DNA of 49,236 nucleotides from Staphylothermus sp. (lineage in GTDB: Archaea; Thermoproteota; Thermoprotei_A; Sulfolobales; Desulfurococcaceae): assembly GCA_021157925.1 (NCBI GenBank), contig JAGGVR010000149.1, forward strand, positions 1 through 49,236. Direction: 5' to 3'. Below the pieces are notes generated by a model. That model saw nothing but the letters and a program-made list of their open reading frames with translations, did no database searches and was not told the DNA's origin. Position 1 is the first letter of the stretch; each line of letters starts with the position of its first letter. The position numbers and the translations under genes are program-made. Below are positions 24,351 to 32,446 of the stretch, piece by piece.

Positions 24351-25079
24351 TTACTCTACTTCAGCAAATCTGATCTCGTCTCCTCCCCACAACTCTAGCT
24401 TAACAGGTGACTCATATATTACTTCTCCATTATCACTCAAGATCCTAATTAGGGCTTTTAATGGCATTTCATTAAAACTAACAGTTACTCCACATATCCC
24501 AGCGTGTGCCACACATCTTTTCCTATTTGTTTCTTCCGGTAACACTTCGACAATGTAGTTATCAGGTATTCCGGTAAAGAATATCTTATCTCCTATGCTG
24601 TGATAGAATCTCTCCTTCGGTATGACTCCGGGTTCTCCTTCAGGGGGTATCCATCCTAGAACTGCTTGTGCAAAAGCATATCTATTATAGAAATAGTATT
24701 TGAGCCTATGATAGCCTTCTCTTAGTGGGAGTGGTTGACTAACATATGTTGTAGGAGGTTGGTCTTTCCATGCATTAATGATCAGTTTATTGTCTAGCCA
24801 TACTCTACTACCATCATCTGTCGTTACATAAAATCTGTAAACACCTGGTTTATCAATATATATAAAACCGAGCCAAGCAACAGCAAAGAACTCTGCTGGA
24901 ACACCAGGTGATGGTCTATCCCACCAAATATAGTTTATCCATGGAGATATATCTTCCTTGATAGGTTTTAAAGACAATAAGTCGTCAGGTGGATTATCTC
25001 CATGCCATGTATAGTAATAAGTTTTTAAACCAGGCATGAGCCCTTCCTTGACCTTTATCAACACATATTTCTTAGCCAA
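24351..25079 (-). CDS. PA14-domain protein without signal peptide
   Basis: Residues ~10-150 form a PA14 beta-barrel: YYYTWHGDN, AWLGFIYIDKPGVYRFYVTTDDGSRVWLDN, then LREGYHRLKYYFYNR. PA14 domains usually bind glycans and are exported or attached to glycosidases. Here there is no hydrophobic N-terminus, so the protein seems cytoplasmic. The C-terminal ~90 residues (VEVLPEETNRKRCVAHAGICGVTV ... KLELWGGDEIRFAEVE) are a separate beta-rich part with a Cys pair. The ORF track starts at 25100; TTG 25079 (MAKKYVLIKV) has GAGGAGG seven bases before it and is preferred. Biological role unknown. Confidence 0.8.
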   Translation of the reverse strand: MAKKYVLIKVKEGLMPGLKTYYYTWHGDNPPDDLLSLKPIKEDISPWINYIWWDRPSPGVPAEFFAVAWLGFIYIDKPGVYRFYVTTDDGSRVWLDNKLIINAWKDQPPTTYVSQPLPLREGYHRLKYYFYNRYAFAQAVLGWIPPEGEPGVIPKERFYHSIGDKIFFTGIPDNYIVEVLPEETNRKRCVAHAGICGVTVSFNEMPLKALIRILSDNGEVIYESPVKLELWGGDEIRFAEVE

Positions 25080-25148
25080 ACTAAGCCTCCTCTCAAACAT
25101 TCACTCATATATAGAGTATTATTGGTCGCAAGAATATTAAAATAGTAC

Positions 25149-25562
25149 GTGAAGCACAGACAATTAATACAGTGTATCAAGATGAAGATAACGATTAAAT
25201 TCAAAATATTATATCCTCAAGGAGAAGTAGTAACTTGCTATGGATACTTACATCAGAAAGGATATATGAAAGCAAAACAAACACATCTGGACCTATCCCC
25301 AACATGTGATAAAGAAGGGCTACTAAGTGAACTTGGTTTTAAGCATGGATTAAGACTAATATGCAATAATTATAGAAACGGTATATGCTTATTCATCGAT
25401 TTCCTAAACAACTACATATGTATAGAGCCAGTGAAAGAAAACATTATAATTAGTTGTGGTGAAAAGAAAATATTCTTAATGATCACTAGATCGGGAAACA
25501 TATATTTAGGACCAATTACATTGAAAAAGAAAACACTAAAAATAGATAATGAACAATCATGA
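25149..25562 (+). CDS. Hypothetical protein, 126-137 aa
   Basis: Not recognised. It is beta-rich (ITIKFKILYPQGEVVTCYGYL, ICLFIDFLNNYICIEP, IIISCGEKKIFLMITRSGNIYLGP) with six or more cysteines spread along the chain and no membrane segment. It is probably a small beta-barrel; the cysteines could form disulfides or bind metal. GTG 25149 or ATG 25182 (MKITIKFKI) could be the start, and neither has a clear ribosome site. Divergent from the PA14 gene, upstream of the HD-domain gene. Confidence 0.5.
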   Translation: MKHRQLIQCIKMKITIKFKILYPQGEVVTCYGYLHQKGYMKAKQTHLDLSPTCDKEGLLSELGFKHGLRLICNNYRNGICLFIDFLNNYICIEPVKENIIISCGEKKIFLMITRSGNIYLGPITLKKKTLKIDNEQS

Positions 25563-25624
25563 TTTGCTTCTTAGTCTTTTATGTTATTAGGACAAGATAT
25601 TAGTAATGAAGGAGGGATTATAGA

Positions 25625-26413
25625 TTGGCTGTTATTAATGCTAGTTTAATAAATAAGATAATAAATAGTAAACCGTTCCTAAGAAAAGCATACTACACAC
25701 TCATAAATGATCCAGAAGTACAAGTTCTATGGGAAATGGCTAATATAATGGCTGTCAAAAGACTAAAGTATAACGACCACGGCCCTGTTCACGCGAAAAT
25801 AGCTGCTGGAGCATCGTTATATCTTTACCAATTACTCTTAGATAAGGGAGTAGAATCAACACTTTTAAGAGATAATATTGTAGATAACCCCGACTATGCA
25901 TGGCTCGTTCCACTTTATGGGGCCCTATTACATGATATAGGTAATGCTATCCATAGAGACCTTCATGAAAAAACAGGTGCTCTACTAGCTAAGTCAATAA
26001 TAGATAGAGCACTAGAGAAAACAATCGATAAATACGATCAGAGAATAAAGTTAAGACAAGAAATAATGCACAGCATCCATTGTACAGCATATGATGTTGA
26101 GTGTTTAACTATAGAAGCTGGTTGTGTAGCTGTGGGTGACGGACTAGATATGGCTGAAGGAAGAGCTAGAGTACCCTATAGATTAGGAGGAGTATCAATA
26201 CATAGCATATCGGCGCTAAGCATTAAGAAGGTAGAGGTAATTCCTGGAGAAACTACTCCTATAAAAATAATGGTTTATATGAGTGAAAGAGCTGGCATAT
26301 TCCAGGTGGACGAAGTATTAATGCCTAAGCTCAGGACAACGCCTCTTAAAGAATATGTTGAGATCTATGCAATAGTGGATGGAGAAACGCTTAAGACATA
26401 TACACCGAAATAA
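25625..26413 (+). CDS. HD-domain phosphohydrolase
   Basis: Metal-dependent phosphohydrolase. The HD ligands are visible: NDHGPVHAKIA (His52, His56), LLHDIGNAIHRDLHE (His103, Asp104) and a late D in VAVGDGLDMAEGRARVP. 262 residues with no extra signalling domain. Substrates in this group range from nucleotides to cyclic nucleotides; the natural one is unknown. TTG start with GGAGGGATTATAGA upstream. The C-terminal ~70 residues (PIKIMVYMSERAGIFQVDEVL) form a separate alpha/beta part. Confidence 0.85.
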   Translation: MAVINASLINKIINSKPFLRKAYYTLINDPEVQVLWEMANIMAVKRLKYNDHGPVHAKIAAGASLYLYQLLLDKGVESTLLRDNIVDNPDYAWLVPLYGALLHDIGNAIHRDLHEKTGALLAKSIIDRALEKTIDKYDQRIKLRQEIMHSIHCTAYDVECLTIEAGCVAVGDGLDMAEGRARVPYRLGGVSIHSISALSIKKVEVIPGETTPIKIMVYMSERAGIFQVDEVLMPKLRTTPLKEYVEIYAIVDGETLKTYTPK

Positions 26414-26551
26414 TCTATCTCGAAATTTTTAATTAAGTTATATTTTCTGGTCGTAAAATCCTTATAAATAATACCATTATGTATACACGATTTCCATTTT
26501 AGCAAGGAATAATTTTAAATACCTTTCTAAGCTCATAGACACTACGCAAGG

Positions 26552-27904
26552 GTGATAAAGGGATGTGTTTTAACTGAGTCTAAATCTGGGTATAAATCCT
26601 CTCCTACACCTATATTCAAACCTATATTCTCCAAATACAAAAGAACAGTCCTTCTGAAAGAAGTAAGCGAAGGCAGATACGAATTAATAGCATGGATCGC
26701 CAAGAAAAAAGAAGACTCAATCATCCTGAGAGATCCAAGTGGGATCAGGAAGTTCAGAGTAATAGGCGAAAAATCAAAAGAACTACTAAAACATCCTTTA
26801 GAGACACTATTGTGGATAAAATCTCGTATTAAAGAAGGAACGTTAGAAGTGCTTGATTACGAAATAATACACAAGCCTTATGAAGAGAGAAGATTTGACT
26901 ACATGGAAATAGGTGAAATAAGTCTAGAGGAATTCGCCAAGTATTCTCCATGGATACTAAGAAACCCGAAATACGCGGCTTCAACCAAATTATTATTCCT
27001 TATAACAAGGTATAGTCGAGAATTTCTCTATGGAGAAGACTTCGTAGAACTATTACCTCCTATGATCAGTATTGTAAGCGATCCTGGATTAAGAGGGGCT
27101 AAGAAATTAAAAACAAAGTTCTATGGTGTAGAGTATGAATTAACAAGTAGTGTCATAATGTATAAACAAGCGAGTGCAGCAGTATATGAGAAAGTATTCT
27201 TCACAGCCAGAAACATTAGGGAAGAACCGCCAGAGAATATTAAAACAGGTAGACACCTGTCAGAGTTCACACAATTAGACATAGAATGGGCATTGAGAGA
27301 TATAGAAGACGTGATAAAACTAGCAGAGCATCTAATCTATACCGTGACAAAACTAGTCGCAGATAATCACAGTGAATTAATATACATGATTGGTGAAAGA
27401 AAAGAACCAATGGTCTTGAAACCACCATTTCCAAGAATAACATATGATGAAGCCCTTGACTTAGCGAAGAAGCTCGGATATAGTGTTAAATGGGGCAAAG
27501 AATTAAGCCATGAAGAAGAAACTGCTATAGCAGAATATTTCGGCACACCAGTATGGATCATAGGATACCCGATAATTAGTAGAGGATTCTATTACTTACC
27601 CAACCCCGAGGATCCAAAATATAACCTCGACTTTAACTTATTATTGCCAGAAGGTTATGGAGAAGTAATAGATGGAGGTACTAGAGAGTACCGCTATCCA
27701 CAAGTGGTTGAGCGTCTCAAAATGCTTGGAGAACCGCTTGAGAAATATACATGGTTCATAGAACTGGTAAAACAAGGAGGAATACCACCTAGTAGCGGGT
27801 GGGGATTAGGGCTTGAAAGATTCACGAGATTCATAGCAGGACATAAACACGTAGCCTATGCGACTCCATATCCAAAACTACCAGGTATAACGCTATCGCC
27901 ATAA
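26552..27904 (+). CDS. Class II aminoacyl-tRNA synthetase, Asp/Asn type
   Basis: AspRS/AsnRS-family enzyme of 450 residues. Motif 2 region FTARNIREEPPENIKTGRHLSEFTQLDIEWA and motif 3 GWGLGLERFTRFIAG are clear. The N-terminal ~110 residues form a divergent OB-fold (YELIAWIAKKKEDSIILRDPSGIRKFRV). The end of motif 3 (AYATPYPKLPGITLSP) departs from the usual R-E-x-x-x-F-P-R-D of AspRS. It could be AsnRS or an AsnRS-like asparagine synthetase paralog as described in Pyrococcus; sequence alone does not decide. GTG start, with a GGGTGAT overlapping it; the start is uncertain. No tRNA gene nearby. Confidence 0.78.
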   Translation: MIKGCVLTESKSGYKSSPTPIFKPIFSKYKRTVLLKEVSEGRYELIAWIAKKKEDSIILRDPSGIRKFRVIGEKSKELLKHPLETLLWIKSRIKEGTLEVLDYEIIHKPYEERRFDYMEIGEISLEEFAKYSPWILRNPKYAASTKLLFLITRYSREFLYGEDFVELLPPMISIVSDPGLRGAKKLKTKFYGVEYELTSSVIMYKQASAAVYEKVFFTARNIREEPPENIKTGRHLSEFTQLDIEWALRDIEDVIKLAEHLIYTVTKLVADNHSELIYMIGERKEPMVLKPPFPRITYDEALDLAKKLGYSVKWGKELSHEEETAIAEYFGTPVWIIGYPIISRGFYYLPNPEDPKYNLDFNLLLPEGYGEVIDGGTREYRYPQVVERLKMLGEPLEKYTWFIELVKQGGIPPSSGWGLGLERFTRFIAGHKHVAYATPYPKLPGITLSP

Positions 27905-28075
27905 AACAACAAAATATATCTCCTCATATTATTGGGTAAGAACATGGATGCAGCTAAGTAATATTTTTACATAATACTATATCTTCCTATTATTACTTTT
28001 TTATATTATAATCTTCATTTCTATTCAATTGTATAATGCTTTCTAGAATGAATTATTCCTAGAGGTGTGCTGTCC

Positions 28076-29803
28076 ATGAACAAGCATAGCAAGATACTCT
28101 TGATAATGATTCTTGCAGTAATCATGGGTGGTATAGTATATTATATATCGCCTCCTGATTGGCCAGCGAATGGAGAATATGTTGCTAACATCTATATTAG
28201 GGGGAATAAAATCGGTGAATTACATTTCACTATTTCAGATAAAAATCTAGAACAAAACTTTACCTTCAACAACATGATTGTAAACATAATCCTAAAATCA
28301 CCTGGAAAAATAGCCGTTGGGGAGCCACTAGTATTTGAGATAATGTGTTATGAGGGCAATAAGCCAGTAAAAATAGAGATCAAGGATGTTAAGATAGAGA
28401 TCATTACTCCTGATAACAATAAATACACTTTCTTCCCAAGTAGTAAGGAGGACTATACAATAATAGCTTCGATCCAGCCTTACATACATGCTAAAGAAGC
28501 AGGTTTTGTTTTCGGCTCAGCGATTGTATTGTTTGCAGCAGCTTCAATAATACACTATATTATAACTGGATTGTACGTTACTATATCATTAGTACTCATC
28601 GGTATCCAGCCGATGAAAACAGCTTACCAATACTATATGGCACCACTAATAATGGTCTTTATTGCCGGTAGTGCCATGGAGCTAGTTATACGCGAAAGAG
28701 GGCTAGACGTACGCGTTGCAAGGCTATTATCAAGAATAGGGAGAGGACCATTTACATTAATACTAGGGGTTAGTTTCCTTGGAAGCTTTCTCAGCATGTG
28801 GATGAGTAATACAGCCGCAACATATGTGATGTTACCCCTAATTGCAGCTTTACTTGCTGGTATAAGAGATAAGGCTGAGAAATATTCATCAATAGTTATG
28901 GTATCGCTGGCAATGGGTGCAAGTATCGGCGGAACAGCAACACTCATAGGAACACCGCCCAACCTAATAGCAGCCGAGTTCCTGAACAAGTTCGCATATG
29001 GATATGAAGCTATAGGCTTCTATAAATGGTTACTAATTGGCTTACCTGCATGGTTTATCGGATTCGGTATCGGAATAGCATTAGCAGTAATGTATGCTAA
29101 GATAGTGGCCAAAGACGAGCTCAGTATAGTTGCAGAAGAATTGAAGAAAATGAGGAAAATGAAAGGAAAGCCATGGAGTAAAATAGAGGTAATAGCTCTA
29201 ATAGAGCTATTGATCCTAGTTGCTCTATGGATAACGGAGCCTATCCATGGAATCAAGACAGGAATAGCAGCTGGAATTGGTATATTATTGTTCTTTGCTA
29301 CAGGAATACTTAATCCCAAGGAGCATTGGAAGAAACTAGCATGGGACTTAATGGTATTATTTGGTGCAGGATTAACATTAGGATCAGGCTTAATGAAAAG
29401 CGGGTGGGCAAACTATCTATTATCACAGCTCCACGGCATAGAATCGCTTGGATGGACAGCGTTCTTCATTATAGGTTTCACAGCATATATTATAGGAACA
29501 TTTATATCAAGCCATACCTCAGCATCTGCTTTCGTAGCACCATTGACAATACCATTAGGAATGACTATAGCAGCCGGCTTAGGGCTTTCACCAGCAACTG
29601 GTGCAGCACTGGCGACTGTGGTTGCGATCGTGAGCTTAAACAATGCTATCGCATTACCAATATCGACACCGCCTTCAGCAATAGTATATGCTAGTGGTAA
29701 AGCTAGGATAAAAGACCTGATCATATATGGGTTCTTGTTCGGAATAATAGCGAATGCTGTAATAATTGCTCTGCTTGTAAAATACTGGGCAATGATATTG
29801 TAA
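28076..29803 (+). CDS. SLC13/DASS-family permease with N-terminal extracytoplasmic domain
   Basis: Sodium-coupled anion transporter type. The two substrate-site hairpins are present: MWMSNTAATYVMLP with GTPPNLIAAEF, and ISSHTSASAFVAPLTIP with ISTPPSAIVYASG. Before the carrier there is one N-terminal helix (ILLIMILAVIMGGIVYYI), then about 115 polar, beta-rich residues (about 30-140) that should face outside, then the remaining helices. ORF track GTG 28067 is replaced by ATG 28076, which follows GAGGTG. Genes for ATP sulfurylase and APS kinase next door make sulfate a likely substrate; dicarboxylate remains possible. Confidence 0.85.
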   Translation: MNKHSKILLIMILAVIMGGIVYYISPPDWPANGEYVANIYIRGNKIGELHFTISDKNLEQNFTFNNMIVNIILKSPGKIAVGEPLVFEIMCYEGNKPVKIEIKDVKIEIITPDNNKYTFFPSSKEDYTIIASIQPYIHAKEAGFVFGSAIVLFAAASIIHYIITGLYVTISLVLIGIQPMKTAYQYYMAPLIMVFIAGSAMELVIRERGLDVRVARLLSRIGRGPFTLILGVSFLGSFLSMWMSNTAATYVMLPLIAALLAGIRDKAEKYSSIVMVSLAMGASIGGTATLIGTPPNLIAAEFLNKFAYGYEAIGFYKWLLIGLPAWFIGFGIGIALAVMYAKIVAKDELSIVAEELKKMRKMKGKPWSKIEVIALIELLILVALWITEPIHGIKTGIAAGIGILLFFATGILNPKEHWKKLAWDLMVLFGAGLTLGSGLMKSGWANYLLSQLHGIESLGWTAFFIIGFTAYIIGTFISSHTSASAFVAPLTIPLGMTIAAGLGLSPATGAALATVVAIVSLNNAIALPISTPPSAIVYASGKARIKDLIIYGFLFGIIANAVIIALLVKYWAMIL

Positions 29804-29850
29804 TGATAAAAAATGAATAACCATAATTATGTTTTTACAAAATATGCTTA

Positions 29851-30069
29851 TTAATCTATATAGCCTAACGCTCTTAATCTCTCCTTAACTTTTTCCTCAT
29901 CTTCCTTACTCATTACTTCTCCTTCAAAATCACTTGTTTCAACTAATTGTTCAAGCACATAGATTATGAACTCTCTTATGTCTTTAAATCCCGTATCCTC
30001 TGCTTCCTTGACAAGTTTCTCATAAAGTGTCTTAGGTATACTTATCTTAACTTCTATTTCTTCTTCCAT
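29851..30069 (-). CDS. Ribbon-helix-helix (CopG-like) protein downstream of sat
   Basis: 72-residue predicted DNA-binding protein: MEEEIEVKISIPKTLYEKLV forms the strand and first helix and KDIREFIIYVLEQLVE the second. The acidic C-tail ends KVKERLRALGYID, nearly matching the tail of the protein at 31305-31544. Start moved from 30099 to ATG 30069 because GGAGCTGATC lies just upstream. It is the last gene of a probable RHH-sat-RHH operon. Confidence 0.82.
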   Translation of the reverse strand: MEEEIEVKISIPKTLYEKLVKEAEDTGFKDIREFIIYVLEQLVETSDFEGEVMSKEDEEKVKERLRALGYID

Positions 30070-30132
30070 CTTGATCAGCTCCATGCATACCTTACTCATA
30101 ACATATTGTATTAATGAAGGGATTAGTAAAAA

Positions 30133-31281
30133 TTAGTGGACAAATGGGTCTTTAAACTTTAGTATAGTCTCCGCGACTTCGGGTCTCATCATGTATTCGG
30201 GCGGGATCTTTCCTTCCATGATCATTTTTCTTAGCTTAGTACCACTAATCTTAATCCTGTACTCGTCTCCATGAGGGCATATTTTCTCATTAGCCATGCC
30301 ACCACATTTACGACAATAAAATGCCTCTCTAATGAACAGGGGTGTGATCCCTAGGTCTGGGAATTCATCAAATATTTCCCAGGCCTCATAAGGTCCATAG
30401 TAGTCTCCAACTCCCGCATGATCTCTTCCAACTATAAAGTGGGTTGCTCCAAAATTCTTCCTCACAATAGCATGATGAATAGCTTCTCTAGGACCAGCAT
30501 AGTTCATATTCATTAATAACCCTGCTAGAACAACCACGTTTTTCGGATAATAATGCTTGATCAAAGCCTCATATGCTGCAAAGATCACTTCATCTCTATA
30601 ATCACCGGGTTTTTTCCAACCTACGAGGGGGTGGATCAATAATCCGTCAGCAAAGGTTAGGGCTGCCTTTTGCACATATTCGTGTCCTCTATGTGGTACA
30701 TTTCTTGTTTGGAAAGCAACTATAGTTCTCCATTTCTTTTCCTTGAACAAGACTCTCGTCTCTATTGGCCAAAGAATCCTGTTCTCAAGAGGATGTTTTA
30801 TCTCATTCAATAAGTCAATAGTGCCACCAATCAATAGTTCTTTACGATTATATGTCTTAGATACGCCTGGATGATTCGGATCTGTTGTCTTATACACTTG
30901 TCTAGCATATTCTTTCTTGTCCCACCCATATATCTCCTCAATTTTCATAATAGCTATTGGTTCCTCATTATATCTGAGAATAATATCGTCTCCTTCTTTT
31001 AACCCACTGATCTCCTCAGGATCAACATCTAAAACTATGGGAATAGTCCATGGTAGATCATTTGTAAGCCTCATATCATATAGTACGTTAATGTAGTCTT
31101 CTTGAAACAGAAAACCCTCCAAAGGACTAAATACTCCATGAGCAATATCCATAACATCAATTACTCTTTCAAAACTGATACTTATCGATGGTAATTCTGA
31201 AGCCTCGCTAAGGAGTATTTCTCTTTTTTTACCAGTTAATATCTTATTAATTAACCTCCCTCCGTGGGGACGAGGAATCAT
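30133..31281 (-). CDS. sat: Sulfate adenylyltransferase (ATP sulfurylase)
   Basis: Forms adenosine phosphosulfate (APS) and PPi from ATP and sulfate. Catalytic motifs: FQTRNVPHRGHEYVQKAAL (Q-x-R-N-x-x-H-x-x-H), GRDHAGVGDYYGPYEAW. A zinc-binding-like set (CRKCGGMANEKICPHGDE) is seen as in other archaeal Sat proteins. Length 382, with no fused APS kinase domain. ATG start with GGTTGATCATAA. It lies between two ribbon-helix-helix genes on the same strand and is divergent from APS kinase. The organism type usually reduces sulfur, not sulfate, so the role is probably assimilatory or for sulfation. Confidence 0.95.
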   Translation of the reverse strand: MIPRPHGGRLINKILTGKKREILLSEASELPSISISFERVIDVMDIAHGVFSPLEGFLFQEDYINVLYDMRLTNDLPWTIPIVLDVDPEEISGLKEGDDIILRYNEEPIAIMKIEEIYGWDKKEYARQVYKTTDPNHPGVSKTYNRKELLIGGTIDLLNEIKHPLENRILWPIETRVLFKEKKWRTIVAFQTRNVPHRGHEYVQKAALTFADGLLIHPLVGWKKPGDYRDEVIFAAYEALIKHYYPKNVVVLAGLLMNMNYAGPREAIHHAIVRKNFGATHFIVGRDHAGVGDYYGPYEAWEIFDEFPDLGITPLFIREAFYCRKCGGMANEKICPHGDEYRIKISGTKLRKMIMEGKIPPEYMMRPEVAETILKFKDPFVH

Positions 31282-31304
31282 TTATGATCAACCCCATATA
31301 CGCT

Positions 31305-31544
31305 TTAAATATAGCCTAGCTTCTTGAGCTTCTCAATGATCTTCTGCTTATCTTCTTCAGTAAATGGTTCCTCATACTTTGATTCTTCATGAGAAGCAAC
31401 CACTTCGCGCAACACATAGGTAACGTATTGGGATACGCTAGTGAATCCAGTGCCTTCAATAAGTTTCTTTATCCTATTATATAGTGTTAATGGAATAGAG
31501 ACAGTTGTGTATTTAACACGCTTTTCTTTATCAGTCAATCCCAT
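31305..31544 (-). CDS. Ribbon-helix-helix (CopG-like) protein upstream of sat
   Basis: 79 residues: YTTVSIPLTLYNRIKKLIEG and SVSQYVTYVLREVVA give the strand-helix-helix pattern; the tail is EEDKQKIIEKLKKLGYI. It is 23 bases before sat on the same strand, so it is probably the first gene of the sat operon. A 20-base inverted repeat lies 43 bases upstream of its ATG. GGGTG ribosome site. Likely regulator of sulfate genes, by context only. Confidence 0.83.
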   Translation of the reverse strand: MGLTDKEKRVKYTTVSIPLTLYNRIKKLIEGTGFTSVSQYVTYVLREVVASHEESKYEEPFTEEDKQKIIEKLKKLGYI

Positions 31545-31586
31545 AACACCCTTGTTTACTAACCTGGATTATTGACAGAATATTTT

Positions 31587-31606
31587 ATTAATTAGATATA
31601 ATTAAT
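31587..31606. promoter_or_regulatory. Inverted repeat in sat/cysC divergent region
   Basis: ATTAATTA-GATA-TAATTAAT, a perfect 8-4-8 repeat, overlaps the likely TATA box (TTATATC on the minus strand) of the RHH-sat operon and lies 72 bases before cysC. CopG-type proteins bind such symmetrical sites, so it could be the operator for either RHH protein. The AT-richness makes chance possible. Confidence 0.4.
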
Positions 31607-31677
31607 ATTTTCCCATGACCCAATAACCTATAGAGGCAATAATCTATTCAAACAACTGGCTTAGAGTTGATGAATAA

Positions 31678-32226
31678 ATGAAATGCATAGATAAAGGCCT
31701 TGTAATATGGCTTACAGGTTTACCAGGTAGTGGTAAAACAACAATAGCTAATAAAGTAGCCTCTATTCTACGAGAAAAAAGATATAGAGTAGAAGTAATT
31801 GATGGCGATTGGGCAAGAAAAACAATTAGCTTAGGAGCAGGATATACACGAGAGGAGAGAAAGATGCACCTACATAGAATAGCATGGGTTGCCAGACTCT
31901 TAGCAAGAAACGGCGTTATAGTAATATGTAGCTTTGTATCCCCATATAGAGACGTTAGGAAAATGATTAGAGAAATAATAAGCGAAGAAGCCCCCTTCAT
32001 AGAAGTCTATGTAAAATGTCCACTAGAAGAATGTATTAGGCGAGACCCTAAGGGACTATATAAAAAAGCACTTCGTGGAGAAATCAAACACTTCACAGGT
32101 ATTAGCGATCCATACGAAGAACCATTAAATCCTGAAATAACCGTAGACACGGTGAATAACAGCGTTGAAGAAAACGCCTCGACTATAATCAATTACTTAT
32201 CAGAGAATTTTGGCATAGATCCATAA
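31678..32226 (+). CDS. cysC: Adenylylsulfate (APS) kinase
   Basis: Phosphorylates APS to PAPS. Walker A GLPGSGKTT (residues 14-22), then VIDGDWARKTISLGAGYTREERKMH (APS-binding) and VICSFVSPYRDVRKM. 182 residues, stand-alone. Near the end ECIRRDPKGLYKKALRGEIKHFTGI is the usual lid region. ATG start. It is divergent from the sat operon and 196 bases upstream of the phosphodiesterase. PAPS made here would need a reductase or sulfotransferase coded elsewhere. Confidence 0.93.
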   Translation: MKCIDKGLVIWLTGLPGSGKTTIANKVASILREKRYRVEVIDGDWARKTISLGAGYTREERKMHLHRIAWVARLLARNGVIVICSFVSPYRDVRKMIREIISEEAPFIEVYVKCPLEECIRRDPKGLYKKALRGEIKHFTGISDPYEEPLNPEITVDTVNNSVEENASTIINYLSENFGIDP

Positions 32227-32446
32227 GCTATACTTTCAATCAATGGTTCTATTTAAAACCAATTATGAAGACAATCCAAAATACAAAAGCTATGTTTTTA
32301 ATAAGAAACACAACCGAAGATCCCAACGAATCTAATAAGTTACGACTATAACTCAAGTAAGTCTTACTAAGCTAAGTAAAAGAATAAAATTTTATAATTC
32401 TATATGGTTTAAATGCACTCACTTGTTTATGCGAGGTATTAATGAT

